DNA from: Bacillota bacterium
Lineage (GTDB): Bacteria; Bacillota; Clostridia; Lachnospirales; Lachnospiraceae
DNA length: 64,000 nucleotides
Direction of reading: 5' to 3'
Assembly: GCA_023402845.1 (NCBI GenBank)
Contig: JAEYFP010000045.1
Coordinates: forward strand, 194,784-258,783
Every line of letters starts with the position of its first letter. The stretch's first letter is position 1. The position numbers and the translations under genes are program-made. The notes below the pieces were generated by a model. That model had not been told where the DNA came from. It did not search any database and worked only from the letters and a program-made list of their open reading frames with translations. Positions 1 to 9,523 of this stretch are shown here, one piece after another.

Positions 1-40
1 TAGTTACCCTCTTTCCCATGCATATTGGTTGATAGAAACG

Positions 41-2371
41 TTACTGCTGCTGTTCCTTTTCTGTAATATATAGATTGGAACCAAAATCACCCAGCATTCG
101 TACCCTGTCATGATAACCGGTTCCGATAAACTGCTCGCATAATGGAATTCCTGCCGCAAGTGCCTCTGATGAACAGGTATTGGTTTCCACGCAATCTTTC
201 AGACTATAATGCCGGTTGGCTGTCCTCACAATGATCCCATCGGGATTTAACTCCATAGGTGCAACATGTTTGATCAATCCTCCGAAACGCTCAATATAAA
301 GCTTTTGCGGTCTTGTGCGAATAGTAAACCTTCCTTTTTTCAGACCGGTCACCTTTAGCTTGTCACTGCTTTCCGCTGCAGTGGCTAATGTTTGAAAAAA
401 GCCGGTGAGTGCGGTTTCCCGGTCCTCGCTTACCGTTTCCCATATCACTTTATTGGATTTATAGGATTTCATTCTATAAAATCTTCCATATTGAAAAATC
501 CTTCGATATTGTTTATAAAATGCGACTTGCTCCGCAATGTCTTTTTTCTGCTCCGGCGACAGATACTTTAAATCCAGCTCATACCCCAGACATCCGAAGC
601 AGGCTGCATGGAAACGAGTTGCAAGGGGCGTCTCACGTAAGGTCTGCTGATGGGGGGACTGAGAAACATGAGCCCCAAAAGTAGATTGCGGATAAAAATA
701 GGACAAACCTGCCTGAATTTTTAACCGTTCAATGGGATCCGTATCATCGGAAGCCCAAATCTGGGGACTGTAGCAAAGCATTCCCAGGTCAAACCGATTG
801 CCGCCGCTGGAACAGCTCTCCAGCAAAATATGGGGTCTCGGCCCGAAAATCCTGGTCAGTACCTCATAGAGACCCAGGATGTAACGATGGCAGAACTCCC
901 CCTGGTTTTTCAAAACTTCAGAAAATGCTTCCGCAATATGACGGTTCATATCCCATTTCACATAAGAAATTTGGGCCTCATCCAGAATACTTCCGACCTG
1001 TTCTGCAATATAATCCCGCACTTCTTTTTTGCAAAGATCCAAAACCAGCTGATTTCTTCCCAAGACCGGAGGACGGTTCGGCAGCTTAACGGCATATTCC
1101 GGATGGCTCCGATACAACTCGCTGTCTTCATTCACCATCTCCGGCTCAAACCAAAGGCCAAACTCTAACCCTATGTTCTTTATCTTATCTGCAAAAGCCT
1201 TCATTCCGCCCGGCAATTTCTTCGGGTTTACCCGATAATCTCCAAGCCCTGCTTTATCATGATTACGTTCGCCAAACCAGCCGTCATCCAGTACAAACAG
1301 TTCGATTCCCAGTTTTTTTGCATCCTTGGCAAGCCGCAATAATTTGCTTTCATGAAAATCAAAAAAATGCGCCTCCCAATTATTAAGCAGAATCGGTCTT
1401 TCCTTTTTCTTATAGTCGCCTCTTACAATATGCTCATTAATGAAATCATGCATATGACAGCTTGTGCCATTGAAGCCCTGACTGCTGTAGCTCATCACAC
1501 ATTCCGGTGTTTCAAACTTCTCGCCGGGCGATACTATCCATTCAAATAAATGGGGATTGATTCCCATGCATACACGAACAAAATCCCTTTCATTCTTTTC
1601 TACAATGCTATAATGATTACCGCTGTAAATCATATTAAAGGCATATACGCTTCCATAGTCCTCATTCGCATCCGCCTCCGCCAATAAAAACGCAGGATTA
1701 TGACGATTGCTGCTTGCCCCCGTTGTGGAAGAATTCAGTGTAATTCCATAGGAAACCGGCCGCTTATGCAAGTTCGCTTCTTTAATCCAGCCTCCGTCTA
1801 AGGTATACATCTGAAAGCACTCATCCGGCATATCCATACAAATACTCATGATACGGCGGATTGTGAGAGGCATATTTCCCTCATTTCTCACAACCGCTCT
1901 TCTGCTGATCACATTTGTTTGTTCAAATACGGTATAATACAAGTCAATAAAAATTGGATATGCCCGATCCTTTAATATTATTTTTAAAGTCTGATTGCCC
2001 CCATAGGCTCCAGGCAAAGTCTCCATGGTGACCGTGCCCTCCATCACCTCATGGCTTTCATATGTAAAATCAGTGACAAAGCTGCCATCGGGCATTTTGA
2101 ATTCGGTTGGGCTATGGCGATAATCTCCCCTTCCATTGTCCGACCATTCCAGACACATACTATCCAGACCATATCCATCATCTTCCCTGCTGTAAAGAAC
2201 GCTGCCGCCAACCACGATGGACCGTTTTTGAGCCATCACATTTGCTCCGTCCTCTTTACTTAGCAGGTTTCCATAATAGATATGCTCCAAATGCCCGTAC
2301 TTCGTTTTGCCGATCAGATAGGTGGTACAATCTGTATCTAATCGAAAGCTTCCTTCCTTAATTGTAATCAG
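41..2371 (-). CDS. GH36 alpha-galactosidase
   Basis: Cytoplasmic-type glycoside hydrolase family 36 enzyme expected to release terminal alpha-galactose from raffinose-type sugars; no signal peptide is seen. The catalytic barrel shows the nucleophile motif KWDMNRH and the acid/base region SDDTDPIERL after ESCSSGGNRFD, both typical of GH36. The reading frame extends upstream of the first usual initiator (TTG at 2290) through the conserved family N-terminus GHLEHIYYG. There is no ATG, GTG or TTG before the in-frame stop. An AAGGGAG site sits 8 bases before a CTG at 2371, which I take as the start (about 776 aa). It lies 48 bp after the GH1 gene on the same strand, so the two are probably co-transcribed. 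The family is sure; the start codon is inferred. Confidence 0.9.
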   Translation of the reverse strand: MITIKEGSFRLDTDCTTYLIGKTKYGHLEHIYYGNLLSKEDGANVMAQKRSIVVGGSVLYSREDDGYGLDSMCLEWSDNGRGDYRHSPTEFKMPDGSFVTDFTYESHEVMEGTVTMETLPGAYGGNQTLKIILKDRAYPIFIDLYYTVFEQTNVISRRAVVRNEGNMPLTIRRIMSICMDMPDECFQMYTLDGGWIKEANLHKRPVSYGITLNSSTTGASSNRHNPAFLLAEADANEDYGSVYAFNMIYSGNHYSIVEKNERDFVRVCMGINPHLFEWIVSPGEKFETPECVMSYSSQGFNGTSCHMHDFINEHIVRGDYKKKERPILLNNWEAHFFDFHESKLLRLAKDAKKLGIELFVLDDGWFGERNHDKAGLGDYRVNPKKLPGGMKAFADKIKNIGLEFGLWFEPEMVNEDSELYRSHPEYAVKLPNRPPVLGRNQLVLDLCKKEVRDYIAEQVGSILDEAQISYVKWDMNRHIAEAFSEVLKNQGEFCHRYILGLYEVLTRIFGPRPHILLESCSSGGNRFDLGMLCYSPQIWASDDTDPIERLKIQAGLSYFYPQSTFGAHVSQSPHQQTLRETPLATRFHAACFGCLGYELDLKYLSPEQKKDIAEQVAFYKQYRRIFQYGRFYRMKSYKSNKVIWETVSEDRETALTGFFQTLATAAESSDKLKVTGLKKGRFTIRTRPQKLYIERFGGLIKHVAPMELNPDGIIVRTANRHYSLKDCVETNTCSSEALAAGIPLCEQFIGTGYHDRVRMLGDFGSNLYITEKEQQQ

Positions 2372-2419
2372 AGTGCATTCTCCCTTCTTCTCTCTTTAAA
2401 ACAAAGAGTTTGTCAACAA

Positions 2420-3703
2420 TTAATAATGATATTTCAGCGGTTCCACATATTCGTTGTAAAGGACTTCGGATATCCCTCTTTCCTCAATCATTCTGGTATA
2501 AAACCTGCCTGAAGCTTTGATTGTTCTTTCCTGGGTTTCATAATTGACATGTACCAATCCAAAGCGTGCGCTTTCTCCTTCCGCCCATTCAAAGTTATCA
2601 CAATAACACCAATGATAGTACCTGATTATCGGAAGGTCAGATTCGCTGATTACTTTTATATGTTCGCAGATATATTTCGGCCGAAATGTATCCTGATTAT
2701 CGCAGGTGCCATTTTCAGTAATATAAATGGGGCGTTTCAAAAGCTGATAAATGTGATCGGCACAACGAATAAGCCCTTCCGGATAGATTTCCCATCCCAG
2801 GTCATTCTTTGGTGCATCCTGCCTGACCCCATCGCCAAACCCCGATACCGTACTCCGTGTATAATAATTAATTGCAATAAAATCCAGATATTCTCCCTTT
2901 GAGATATCTTTTGATCTTTTTAACGGCCATTTAAAATCACCCGTGGATACGGCACTGGTGACAGCCCCTTGAAAGAACCAATCTAACAGCCTTGCACAAA
3001 TGCGATGCCATGGATTCCCCGGATTTTTCGGATCAAAGACCCGAACGTGATTGGCAAAGCTTACCTTTGTGTCTTGGTATCCCATTGATTCACGCATACG
3101 ATGGATCATCCGGTAGGCTTTGATATGACAGACTGCCATGTTTGACATCACTGAAACCGCTCGTGAAAGTGAGCGTTCTCCGGGAGGCCACTCCCCGAAG
3201 TAATAGGAATTGGTTGCATATACATTAGGTTCGTTAATCGTTATGTACTCAGCAGCAAGACCTCCGAATTCGTTTATCACAAGTTTCACAAAATCAAGGA
3301 AATATCTTATATTTTCTTTCTGTGTGAAAGCACCTTTCCGCTCAAACCACATCGGGTTGGTAAAATGATGAAGTGTAAGCAGAACCGTAATTCCCCGTTC
3401 TTTTAAATATTGCAGCTCCTCTCTATAATGTGCAATTGCCGTCTCATCTGCTTCTCCTTCATTCGGACAGATCCTGGCCCATTCAATCCCCATCCGATAA
3501 TGCTCAATCTTCATCAAAGCCATAAGATCCGCATCCTCTTTCCATCGGTGATAATGATCCGTTGCACGGGCCGGGCTGGAATGATCTTTAATATTCCCTC
3601 TTGTATACCAGTCATTCCAGTTATGTTCACAGTTTCCGCCTTCAATTTGAGTTGCTGCCGATGCAACCCCTAATGATAATTGTTCCTTAAATTTAATTTC
3701 CAT
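2420..3703 (-). CDS. GH1 family beta-glucosidase
   Basis: Glycoside hydrolase family 1 enzyme (427 aa) cleaving beta-glucosides or beta-galactosides in the cytoplasm. The acid/base glutamate is in ITINEPN and the nucleophile in YITENGT; the N-terminal GVASAATQIEGG matches the family's opening strand. No phosphate-binding or signal features were recognised, so a 6-phospho substrate cannot be decided. The start was moved to the ATG at 3703 because GGAGGGG stands just upstream; a frame opening at 3763 lacks a good site. It precedes the GH36 gene, giving a two-gene glycosidase unit. Exact sugar specificity is unknown. Confidence 0.9.
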   Translation of the reverse strand: MEIKFKEQLSLGVASAATQIEGGNCEHNWNDWYTRGNIKDHSSPARATDHYHRWKEDADLMALMKIEHYRMGIEWARICPNEGEADETAIAHYREELQYLKERGITVLLTLHHFTNPMWFERKGAFTQKENIRYFLDFVKLVINEFGGLAAEYITINEPNVYATNSYYFGEWPPGERSLSRAVSVMSNMAVCHIKAYRMIHRMRESMGYQDTKVSFANHVRVFDPKNPGNPWHRICARLLDWFFQGAVTSAVSTGDFKWPLKRSKDISKGEYLDFIAINYYTRSTVSGFGDGVRQDAPKNDLGWEIYPEGLIRCADHIYQLLKRPIYITENGTCDNQDTFRPKYICEHIKVISESDLPIIRYYHWCYCDNFEWAEGESARFGLVHVNYETQERTIKASGRFYTRMIEERGISEVLYNEYVEPLKYHY

Positions 3704-3829
3704 GTCCCCTCCATATTCTATATTTTTATTCAGTACATCGGGAGCAGGTAAGCTTCTTTCCATATATATCTAACACGACAGTAACACAACAAATGTCAGA
3801 AAGCAATGAGGAGTTTTCTATTACGAACG

Positions 3830-3949
3830 AAAGTGTGCTTCGCCACTCCCGCGATCATTTGATCCGGCAGCACAGCTTTTGTTCCTCGCGCGTAGCTGCG
3901 CATAATATTTTGTTATATAGGAAATCCGAAGGAATTTCCTATATAACAA
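3830..3949. repeat. Dispersed ~120-bp hairpin repeat, copy 1
   Basis: Nearly the same 120 bases occur at 62288-62407. The left part (from GTGTGCTTCGCCACTC) is well conserved. The right end is a 40-base inverted repeat at 3910-3949 with a 16-bp perfect stem around CCGAAGGA. Compared with copy 2 the stem shows a compensatory change (G3912:C3947 here, C:G there), so pairing appears to be maintained. It starts directly after the T-run of the trx terminator on the minus strand. A short plus-strand frame crosses it but is not credible as a protein. Confidence 0.85.
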
Positions 3950-3980
3950 AAACAGGGCGGACAGCCAAAACTGTCCGCCC
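3947..3980 (-). terminator. Intrinsic terminator after trx
   Basis: A 10-bp perfect stem GGGCGGACAG / CTGTCCGCCC (3955-3980) with a six-base loop, followed on the minus strand by TGTTTTTG. It lies 38 bp after the trx stop codon. The T-run merges into the hairpin of the dispersed repeat. Confidence 0.85.
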
Positions 3981-4017
3981 CAACAAGGGGGTTTTTACCC
4001 GATTCACCTTTTGTTTT

Positions 4018-4326
4018 TCAGCTTAGCATCGATAAAATTTGCTGCTTTGGCTGTGCACCAACGGATTGTTTAACAACTTTTCCCTTTTTCATGACTACCA
4101 GAGTCGGAATACTCATGACTTTAAATGCCTCGGCCAGTTCCTGCTGCTCATCTACATTAATCTTGCCAACCTTTACCACAGAATTCTCAGCAGCAATCTC
4201 ATCTACTACCGGAGACACCATACGGCAGGGACCACACCAGCTCGCCCAGAAATCAAGCAATACCGTTTTCTCGCTTTCTACAACTTCCTTTTGAAAATTT
4301 TCCTTCGTAATTGTCATAACAGACAT
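4018..4326 (-). CDS. trxA: Thioredoxin
   Basis: Classical 102-aa thioredoxin with the active site WCGPC in the FWASWCGPCRM context and the cis-proline segment SIPTLVV. It reduces protein disulfides in the cytoplasm and could supply electrons or reset persulfide relays. The start is the ATG at 4326, preceded by AGGAGGG; an in-frame codon at 4377 has no ribosome site. It follows the rhodanese-TtcA fusion by 114 bp on the same strand, which fits a sulfur-transfer neighbourhood, and ends at a strong terminator. Confidence 0.95.
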   Translation of the reverse strand: MSVMTITKENFQKEVVESEKTVLLDFWASWCGPCRMVSPVVDEIAAENSVVKVGKINVDEQQELAEAFKVMSIPTLVVMKKGKVVKQSVGAQPKQQILSMLS

Positions 4327-4440
4327 ATTGACGCCCTCCTGTCTATGTTTATATTGAAAGAATACTATACTCTTCATTATTATTCCGTGACAAACTCACA
4401 CTTTCCTGTTTCATGAATTTCTATCAGATCAAGCTCTGAT

Positions 4441-5568
4441 TCAGGAGTCGTACGTAGTAAGAAAATGATGCCGCTCTCCATCTTTCTTATACGCCACAAT
4501 TGTATCCAGATTTACATTTTCCACACTTTTAAAAATATTGCTTTCCACATAGGGATTGACTGCCTTTAAGGATTTTATCAGTGCCTTTATTTCCATACGC
4601 TTTGATTGGTTTTCCTCATTGCTGCACGTAGTGCAGGTATCTGTGAATTTACAGGCACACTGGATAAAATGAAGACCATTATAATCACGCCACGCTTTAA
4701 TCGTATCTTCCCGAATCAGATAGAGCGGACGAATCAGCTCCATGCCCTCAAAATTCGTGCTGTGCAGCTTTGGCATCATGGTTTGCACCTGCGCCCCGTA
4801 CATCATTCCCATTAATATTGTCTCAATTACATCATCATAATGATGTCCCAGTGCAATTTTATTACATCCCAGTTCTTTGGCAAAACTGTACAAATATCCT
4901 CTTCTCATTCTGGCACATAGATAACAGGGCGATTTCTCAACATTGTACACAGAATCAAATATATCAGATTCAAATATCGTAATCGGAATATTCAGCTTTC
5001 TGGCATTTTCTTCAATCACCTTCCGATTCTCCGGACTGTACCCCGGGTCCATTACAAGAAATTTTACAGAAAATTCATACTTATTGTGCAGCTTTAATTC
5101 CTGAAACAGCTTTGCCATCAGCATCGAGTCTTTTCCTCCGGAAAGACAGACAGCGATACAATCCCCTTCCTTTACCAGTTCATATTCCTTAACGGCCTTT
5201 GTAAATTTGCACCAGATATTTTTTCTGAATTTTTTGCGGATGCTTTGCTCCACATCCTTCACTTTATCTTGCTGCGCCTCCTCTTTGATCGTTTCCAGCA
5301 GCCATGCAATATAGCCCCCTTCCAGACTTACGGCATCAAAGCCTTCCTCCGCCAGGGCATTTGCCACATCGACACTATATTTTCCTCTGCTGCAGCAGAT
5401 AATTAATTTCTTTGTAAAATCTATATTACCGTTATCCCTTATGTGATCCGCCGATGTATGAACTGCATTTGGAATCGCCCCATGTGCCGCTTCCGTATGG
5501 TCACGGATATCAATGAGCTGATAGGAAGCTGCATCTAATTGCTTTAGCTCCTGTATTGAAATATTCAT
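4441..5568 (-). CDS. Rhodanese domain fused to TtcA-like tRNA thiolase
   Basis: A 375-aa fusion. Residues about 1-100 are a rhodanese domain with the active-site loop CCSRGKYS, which carries a persulfide. Residues about 120-340 are a PP-loop ATPase with SGGKDSM, a CYLCARMRRGYLY Cys pair and a later CACKF...CTTC cluster, as in the TtcA group that puts sulfur into tRNA (2-thiocytidine in characterised members). The fusion would hand sulfur from rhodanese to the thiolase within one chain. It is followed by thioredoxin and preceded by TcdA, another tRNA-modification-type enzyme. The tRNA target is inferred from family only. Confidence 0.85.
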   Translation of the reverse strand: MNISIQELKQLDAASYQLIDIRDHTEAAHGAIPNAVHTSADHIRDNGNIDFTKKLIICCSRGKYSVDVANALAEEGFDAVSLEGGYIAWLLETIKEEAQQDKVKDVEQSIRKKFRKNIWCKFTKAVKEYELVKEGDCIAVCLSGGKDSMLMAKLFQELKLHNKYEFSVKFLVMDPGYSPENRKVIEENARKLNIPITIFESDIFDSVYNVEKSPCYLCARMRRGYLYSFAKELGCNKIALGHHYDDVIETILMGMMYGAQVQTMMPKLHSTNFEGMELIRPLYLIREDTIKAWRDYNGLHFIQCACKFTDTCTTCSNEENQSKRMEIKALIKSLKAVNPYVESNIFKSVENVNLDTIVAYKKDGERHHFLTTYDS

Positions 5569-5597
5569 ATCATTTCTCCATTATTTTTATATAGGTT

Positions 5598-6362
5598 TCA
5601 CTCACACGATCCTTTTATCAGATCTTTTACCACCTCGCCTGCAATAATCAATCCTGCCACAGACGGAACAAATGCAACACTTCCCGGAATATCTCTTCGT
5701 TCCGTACACTTATGCTTTGCTCCCGGGGGACAGATACAGTTGTTCCTGCAGCTGATTGACAGATCCTCGATCGGTCTGGTAGGTTTTTCTTCCGAATATA
5801 CTACCTTCAGCTCCCCTACCCCACGCTTTTTCAGTTCCCGCCTCATAACCTTTGCCAAAGGACAGACCTTAGTCTGATAGATGTCCGCAACTCTAAACCG
5901 GCTGGCATCCAGCTTATTTCCCGCTCCCATGCTGCTGATGATAGGGATCCTCATCTCCTGTGCCCGCATGACAAGTTCAATCTTGGCCGTTACCGTATCT
6001 ACCGCATCGACGATATAGTTATATTCGGCAAAGGGAAACTCCTCCGCATTTTCCGGAAGGAAAAAGCATTTATGAAGCCGTACCTCAGCGTTGGGGTTAA
6101 TCTCTAAAATTCTGTCCCTCATAACCTCTGCCTTATACTTTCCGACCGTCTTTCTAGTTGCTATGATTTGTCTGTTCAAATTTGTAAGACAAACCTTGTC
6201 ATCATCTATTAAGTCAAAAGCACCGATTCCGCTTCTTACAAGCGCCTCACATACATATCCGCCCACTCCGCCCACTCCGAATACGGCCACTCTGGACTTT
6301 TCCAATCGATTCATTGCTTCTTTACCCAAAAGCAGCTCTGTTCTTGAAAATTGCGTCAACAT
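5598..6362 (-). CDS. tcdA: tRNA threonylcarbamoyladenosine dehydratase (TcdA/CsdL)
   Basis: 254-aa E1-like adenylating enzyme. It shows the nucleotide-binding GVGGVGGYVCEAL, the catalytic-type LTNLNRQI segment and the C-terminal CRNNCICPPGAKHKC, as in TcdA, which uses ATP to cyclise the t6A side chain at tRNA position 37. The start ATG has AAGGAG upstream. It lies 16 bp after pdxR and 29 bp before the rhodanese-TtcA gene, so the three genes are probably one transcript. Confidence 0.88.
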   Translation of the reverse strand: MLTQFSRTELLLGKEAMNRLEKSRVAVFGVGGVGGYVCEALVRSGIGAFDLIDDDKVCLTNLNRQIIATRKTVGKYKAEVMRDRILEINPNAEVRLHKCFFLPENAEEFPFAEYNYIVDAVDTVTAKIELVMRAQEMRIPIISSMGAGNKLDASRFRVADIYQTKVCPLAKVMRRELKKRGVGELKVVYSEEKPTRPIEDLSISCRNNCICPPGAKHKCTERRDIPGSVAFVPSVAGLIIAGEVVKDLIKGSCE

Positions 6363-6378
6363 AATCTTTTCATTCTCC

Positions 6379-7836
6379 TTATAGATCTCTCAGTTTGTTA
6401 TATGGGACTTCTTCTGCATGGCGAACCCCATTATTATCTACCGCACTGTACAATATGTCAACAGCCTTCCCAACATTGCCAACATCAATCGATGAATAAT
6501 TCATCACATAATGATTCCTATGGTCCGCAAAGCTGTTATGATGATAATATTCTGACAGCGATGCAAGTTTGACTCCCTTTGCCTTGACCTGGGCCATAAA
6601 TTCGTCTTCTGTTTTTTCGGTGTTAACATGCATTAAAAAATGAACCCCTGCCTCTTCTCCCTGAATGGAAATATACTTTTTAATTTTACTTTGGCCAAAT
6701 GCTTCAAAAATAGCATCTCTTTTACATTGATAATAGTTTCTGAGCCGGTTAATATGCTTTTCAAAGCTTCCGTTCTTCAGAAACCTTGCCAAAGTATACT
6801 GCTCAAAATTAGATACCGTGCAGGAATAAAATGACAGCCTGCGGTAAAATTCCGAAATTAACGGCCGGGGTAAAATCATATAACTGATTCTTACAGTAGA
6901 CGCCAGCGTTTTTGTAAATGTATTCATATAGATTACCTTACCGGAGACATCAATACTTTGCAGCGTCGGAATTGGTTTTCCGCTTAGTCTGAGTTCACTG
7001 TCATAGTCATCTTCTATAATGTATCTGTCTTTTTCTGCCGATGCCCATCCAAGTAATTCATATCTTCTGCTGATTGGCATCACAATCCCTGTCGGAAAAT
7101 GATGCGACGGTGAGATATGCACAATATCCACACCTTTTTCCGCCAATTGCGGAACACAGACTCCCATCTCATCAATATCGATATATTTGCAGGATACCTT
7201 CATGCTTTCATAGATTTTTGCAATTTTACGATACCCGGGATTTTCAACTGCATATACCAATTGACTGCCGAATAGTTGAATCAACAAGCCATATAAATAT
7301 TCTGTCCCTGCACCGATGACGATTTGTTCCGGACTTACTCTCATTCCCCTGAATTCCTTCAAATAATCTGAAATGGCCTCACGAAGCGGCATAATTCCTC
7401 CGCATGGAGGATTTGTCATTAGTTGGATTCTGCTGTCATTCAGTACTTCTCTTACTGTTTTCGTCCAAATCGTAAACGGAAAGATTTCAGAAGCAGTCTG
7501 ATTACTGGTAAAATCAGCCAGGTACGAGTTCTTTCCGTCTGTCAGGGATATGAGCTCCTCTTTTACCGGACCGCTTTCCTTTATCAGTTCATTCTTAAAA
7601 TCCGTCACATAAAACCCTCGTTTGGGTATGGAATAAATATACCCTTCCGCTATCAGCTGCTCATATGCATTTTCTACTGTAATTACACTGATACCCAGAT
7701 TTTTTGCAAAGGATCTCTTAGACGGAAGTTTTTCGCCGACTCCGATCGTTCCCTGCACAATGTCATTTTTAACGCATTTATAAAGATATTCATATAACGA
7801 ATCTGACCCTGTATTTGTAAAGCTATAGGTAAGCAT
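6379..7836 (-). CDS. pdxR: MocR-family regulator, PdxR type
   Basis: 485-aa regulator with an N-terminal GntR winged helix (LPSKRSFAKNLGISVITVENAY, residues about 35-65) joined to a fold-type I aminotransferase domain. The PLP lysine lies in TFTKTLAST. Such proteins sense pyridoxal 5'-phosphate and activate pdxST while repressing themselves. The divergent position, with pdxST starting 135 bp away on the other strand, supports this role. The start ATG has only a weak ribosome site. Confidence 0.9.
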   Translation of the reverse strand: MLTYSFTNTGSDSLYEYLYKCVKNDIVQGTIGVGEKLPSKRSFAKNLGISVITVENAYEQLIAEGYIYSIPKRGFYVTDFKNELIKESGPVKEELISLTDGKNSYLADFTSNQTASEIFPFTIWTKTVREVLNDSRIQLMTNPPCGGIMPLREAISDYLKEFRGMRVSPEQIVIGAGTEYLYGLLIQLFGSQLVYAVENPGYRKIAKIYESMKVSCKYIDIDEMGVCVPQLAEKGVDIVHISPSHHFPTGIVMPISRRYELLGWASAEKDRYIIEDDYDSELRLSGKPIPTLQSIDVSGKVIYMNTFTKTLASTVRISYMILPRPLISEFYRRLSFYSCTVSNFEQYTLARFLKNGSFEKHINRLRNYYQCKRDAIFEAFGQSKIKKYISIQGEEAGVHFLMHVNTEKTEDEFMAQVKAKGVKLASLSEYYHHNSFADHRNHYVMNYSSIDVGNVGKAVDILYSAVDNNGVRHAEEVPYNKLRDL

Positions 7837-7879
7837 CCTCTATTCACCATCCGATCTGGCCTTACTGAATATATTTATT

Positions 7880-7915
7880 TTGACAATTTTAACATACCCA
7901 CATTTGCATTATAAT
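7880..7915 (+). promoter_or_regulatory. pdxST promoter in the divergent pdxR-pdxS gap
   Basis: A TATAAT at 7910-7915 is preceded by TTAACA (7889-7894, 15-bp spacer) and by a perfect TTGACA (7880-7885) that is too far away (24 bp). Poor spacing is what an activator-dependent promoter would show and fits control by PdxR. An ATTTGCAT / GCATGAAAAT partial inverted repeat flanks the -10. No experimental support. Confidence 0.4.
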
Positions 7916-7971
7916 TTTCCTGCATGAAAATGTAAAGCATTTATCACGTAAAATCAGAATGGAGGTTCTAT

Positions 7972-8844
7972 ATGAATGAACGATATCAATTAAACAAAGA
8001 ATTGGCACAGATGTTAAAAGGCGGTGTAATTATGGATGTCACCACTCCCGAACAGGCTAAAATTGCAGAAGCAGCGGGGGCATGCTCCGTAATGGCCCTG
8101 GAACGGATTCCCGCAGACATACGGGCAGCCGGCGGCGTATCCAGAATGAGTGATCCCAAAATGATTCAAAGTATCCAAAATGCCGTATCCATACCGGTTA
8201 TGGCGAAGTGCCGTATCGGACATTTTGCGGAAGCACAGATACTGGAAGCTATCCAAATCGATTATATTGACGAAAGTGAAGTGCTGTCTCCCGCAGACGA
8301 TGTTTACCATATCAATAAAAGAGAGTTTCATGTTCCTTTTGTTTGCGGCGCAAAAGATTTAGGTGAGGCACTCCGCAGAATTAATGAAGGTGCTTCTATG
8401 ATTCGTACAAAAGGAGAGCCCGGTACCGGAGATATTATTCAGGCTGTCAGACATATGCGTATCATGAATCAGGAAATTGCAAAGATCAAAAGCATGCGCA
8501 CCGATGAGCTATATGAAGCCGCAAAGCAGCTTTTAGTTCCGTTTGAATTGATTGAAGCTGTTCATACAAGCGGAACACTTCCTGTCGTTAATTTTGCGGC
8601 GGGAGGAATCGCCACTCCGGCAGATGCCGCTCTGATGATGCAGCTTGGAGCAGAAGGCGTCTTTGTGGGTTCCGGTATTTTCAAATCGGGGAATCCGGAA
8701 AAAAGAGCAAATTCTATCGTTAAAGCAGTGACCAACTATACAGATGCCGGAATCATTGCAGAATTATCCGCCGATTTAGGTGAGGCTATGGTGGGAATCA
8801 ATGAGCAGGAAATCGCATTACTGATGGCAGAAAGAGGCAGCTGA
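7972..8844 (+). CDS. pdxS: Pyridoxal 5'-phosphate synthase, synthase subunit PdxS
   Basis: 290-aa TIM-barrel subunit that makes pyridoxal 5'-phosphate from ribose 5-phosphate, glyceraldehyde 3-phosphate and ammonia. Highly conserved blocks are present: KGGVIMDVTTPEQAKIAE, ALERIPADIR, the KCRIGHFAEA lysine region, and GEPGTGD with the following helix. The start has TGGAGG 6 bases upstream. The stop overlaps the pdxT start (TGATG), so the two subunits of the complex are translationally coupled. Confidence 0.98.
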   Translation: MNERYQLNKELAQMLKGGVIMDVTTPEQAKIAEAAGACSVMALERIPADIRAAGGVSRMSDPKMIQSIQNAVSIPVMAKCRIGHFAEAQILEAIQIDYIDESEVLSPADDVYHINKREFHVPFVCGAKDLGEALRRINEGASMIRTKGEPGTGDIIQAVRHMRIMNQEIAKIKSMRTDELYEAAKQLLVPFELIEAVHTSGTLPVVNFAAGGIATPADAALMMQLGAEGVFVGSGIFKSGNPEKRANSIVKAVTNYTDAGIIAELSADLGEAMVGINEQEIALLMAERGS

Positions 8845-9416
8845 TGACAATCGCGGTATTAGCTGTACAGGGTGCATTTATCGAGCATGAAAAGATGCTT
8901 GAAAAACTAAACGTCTCTTCTGTCGAGCTTAGAAACTCCGGCGATTTGGAGCAAAGCTATGACGGAATCATTCTTCCCGGCGGTGAAAGCACCGTGCAGG
9001 GAAAGCTTTTGCGTGAGCTTCATATGTACGACAGGCTGAAAGAACAAATCAATCATGGAATGCCTGTATTGGCAACTTGTGCAGGCATGATTCTGCTCGC
9101 CTCCGAGGTGGAAGGGGAGCGTTCTGCTCATTTGGGTACGCTTCCGATGAGTGTAAGGAGAAATGCCTATGGCCGGCAGCTCGGCAGCTTTTACACTGCT
9201 GCCCCTGTCGCTCACATAGGAACCGTTCCGATGACCTTTATTCGTGCGCCGTATGTCTGTGAGGTATTTCATGGCACGGAAGTGATCGCCGCAGTAGAGG
9301 ATCATATTGTTGCGGTAAAATACCATCATCAGATGGCCTTTGCCTTTCACCCGGAACTGAATGAAGATCTGCGGATTCACCGGGCTTTTCTTAATATTTG
9401 TCATAAAAATAAATGA
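8844..9416 (+). CDS. pdxT: Pyridoxal 5'-phosphate synthase, glutaminase subunit PdxT
   Basis: 190-aa class I glutaminase that delivers ammonia to PdxS. It shows PGGESTVQGKLL, the nucleophile in ATCAGMILLA and the His/Glu pair in AFHPELNED. The start codon shares bases with the pdxS stop. After it, 107 bp contain only a short AT-rich inverted repeat before the copper genes. Confidence 0.97.
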   Translation: MTIAVLAVQGAFIEHEKMLEKLNVSSVELRNSGDLEQSYDGIILPGGESTVQGKLLRELHMYDRLKEQINHGMPVLATCAGMILLASEVEGERSAHLGTLPMSVRRNAYGRQLGSFYTAAPVAHIGTVPMTFIRAPYVCEVFHGTEVIAAVEDHIVAVKYHHQMAFAFHPELNEDLRIHRAFLNICHKNK

Positions 9417-9523
9417 TTATTATAAATTTGATTATAATAAGTACCGTAATATTTGCTCCTTTCACATATAAACCACAAATCTCAACTGTATACTATGATC
9501 ATTAAAGATAAGGAGTGAACCAT

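Noticed and set aside
3793..4026. A plus-strand ORF of 77 codons across the dispersed repeat, with a similar one at 62293.
   Set aside because: Similarity follows from the DNA repeat; the frame crosses a terminator and has no ribosome site.
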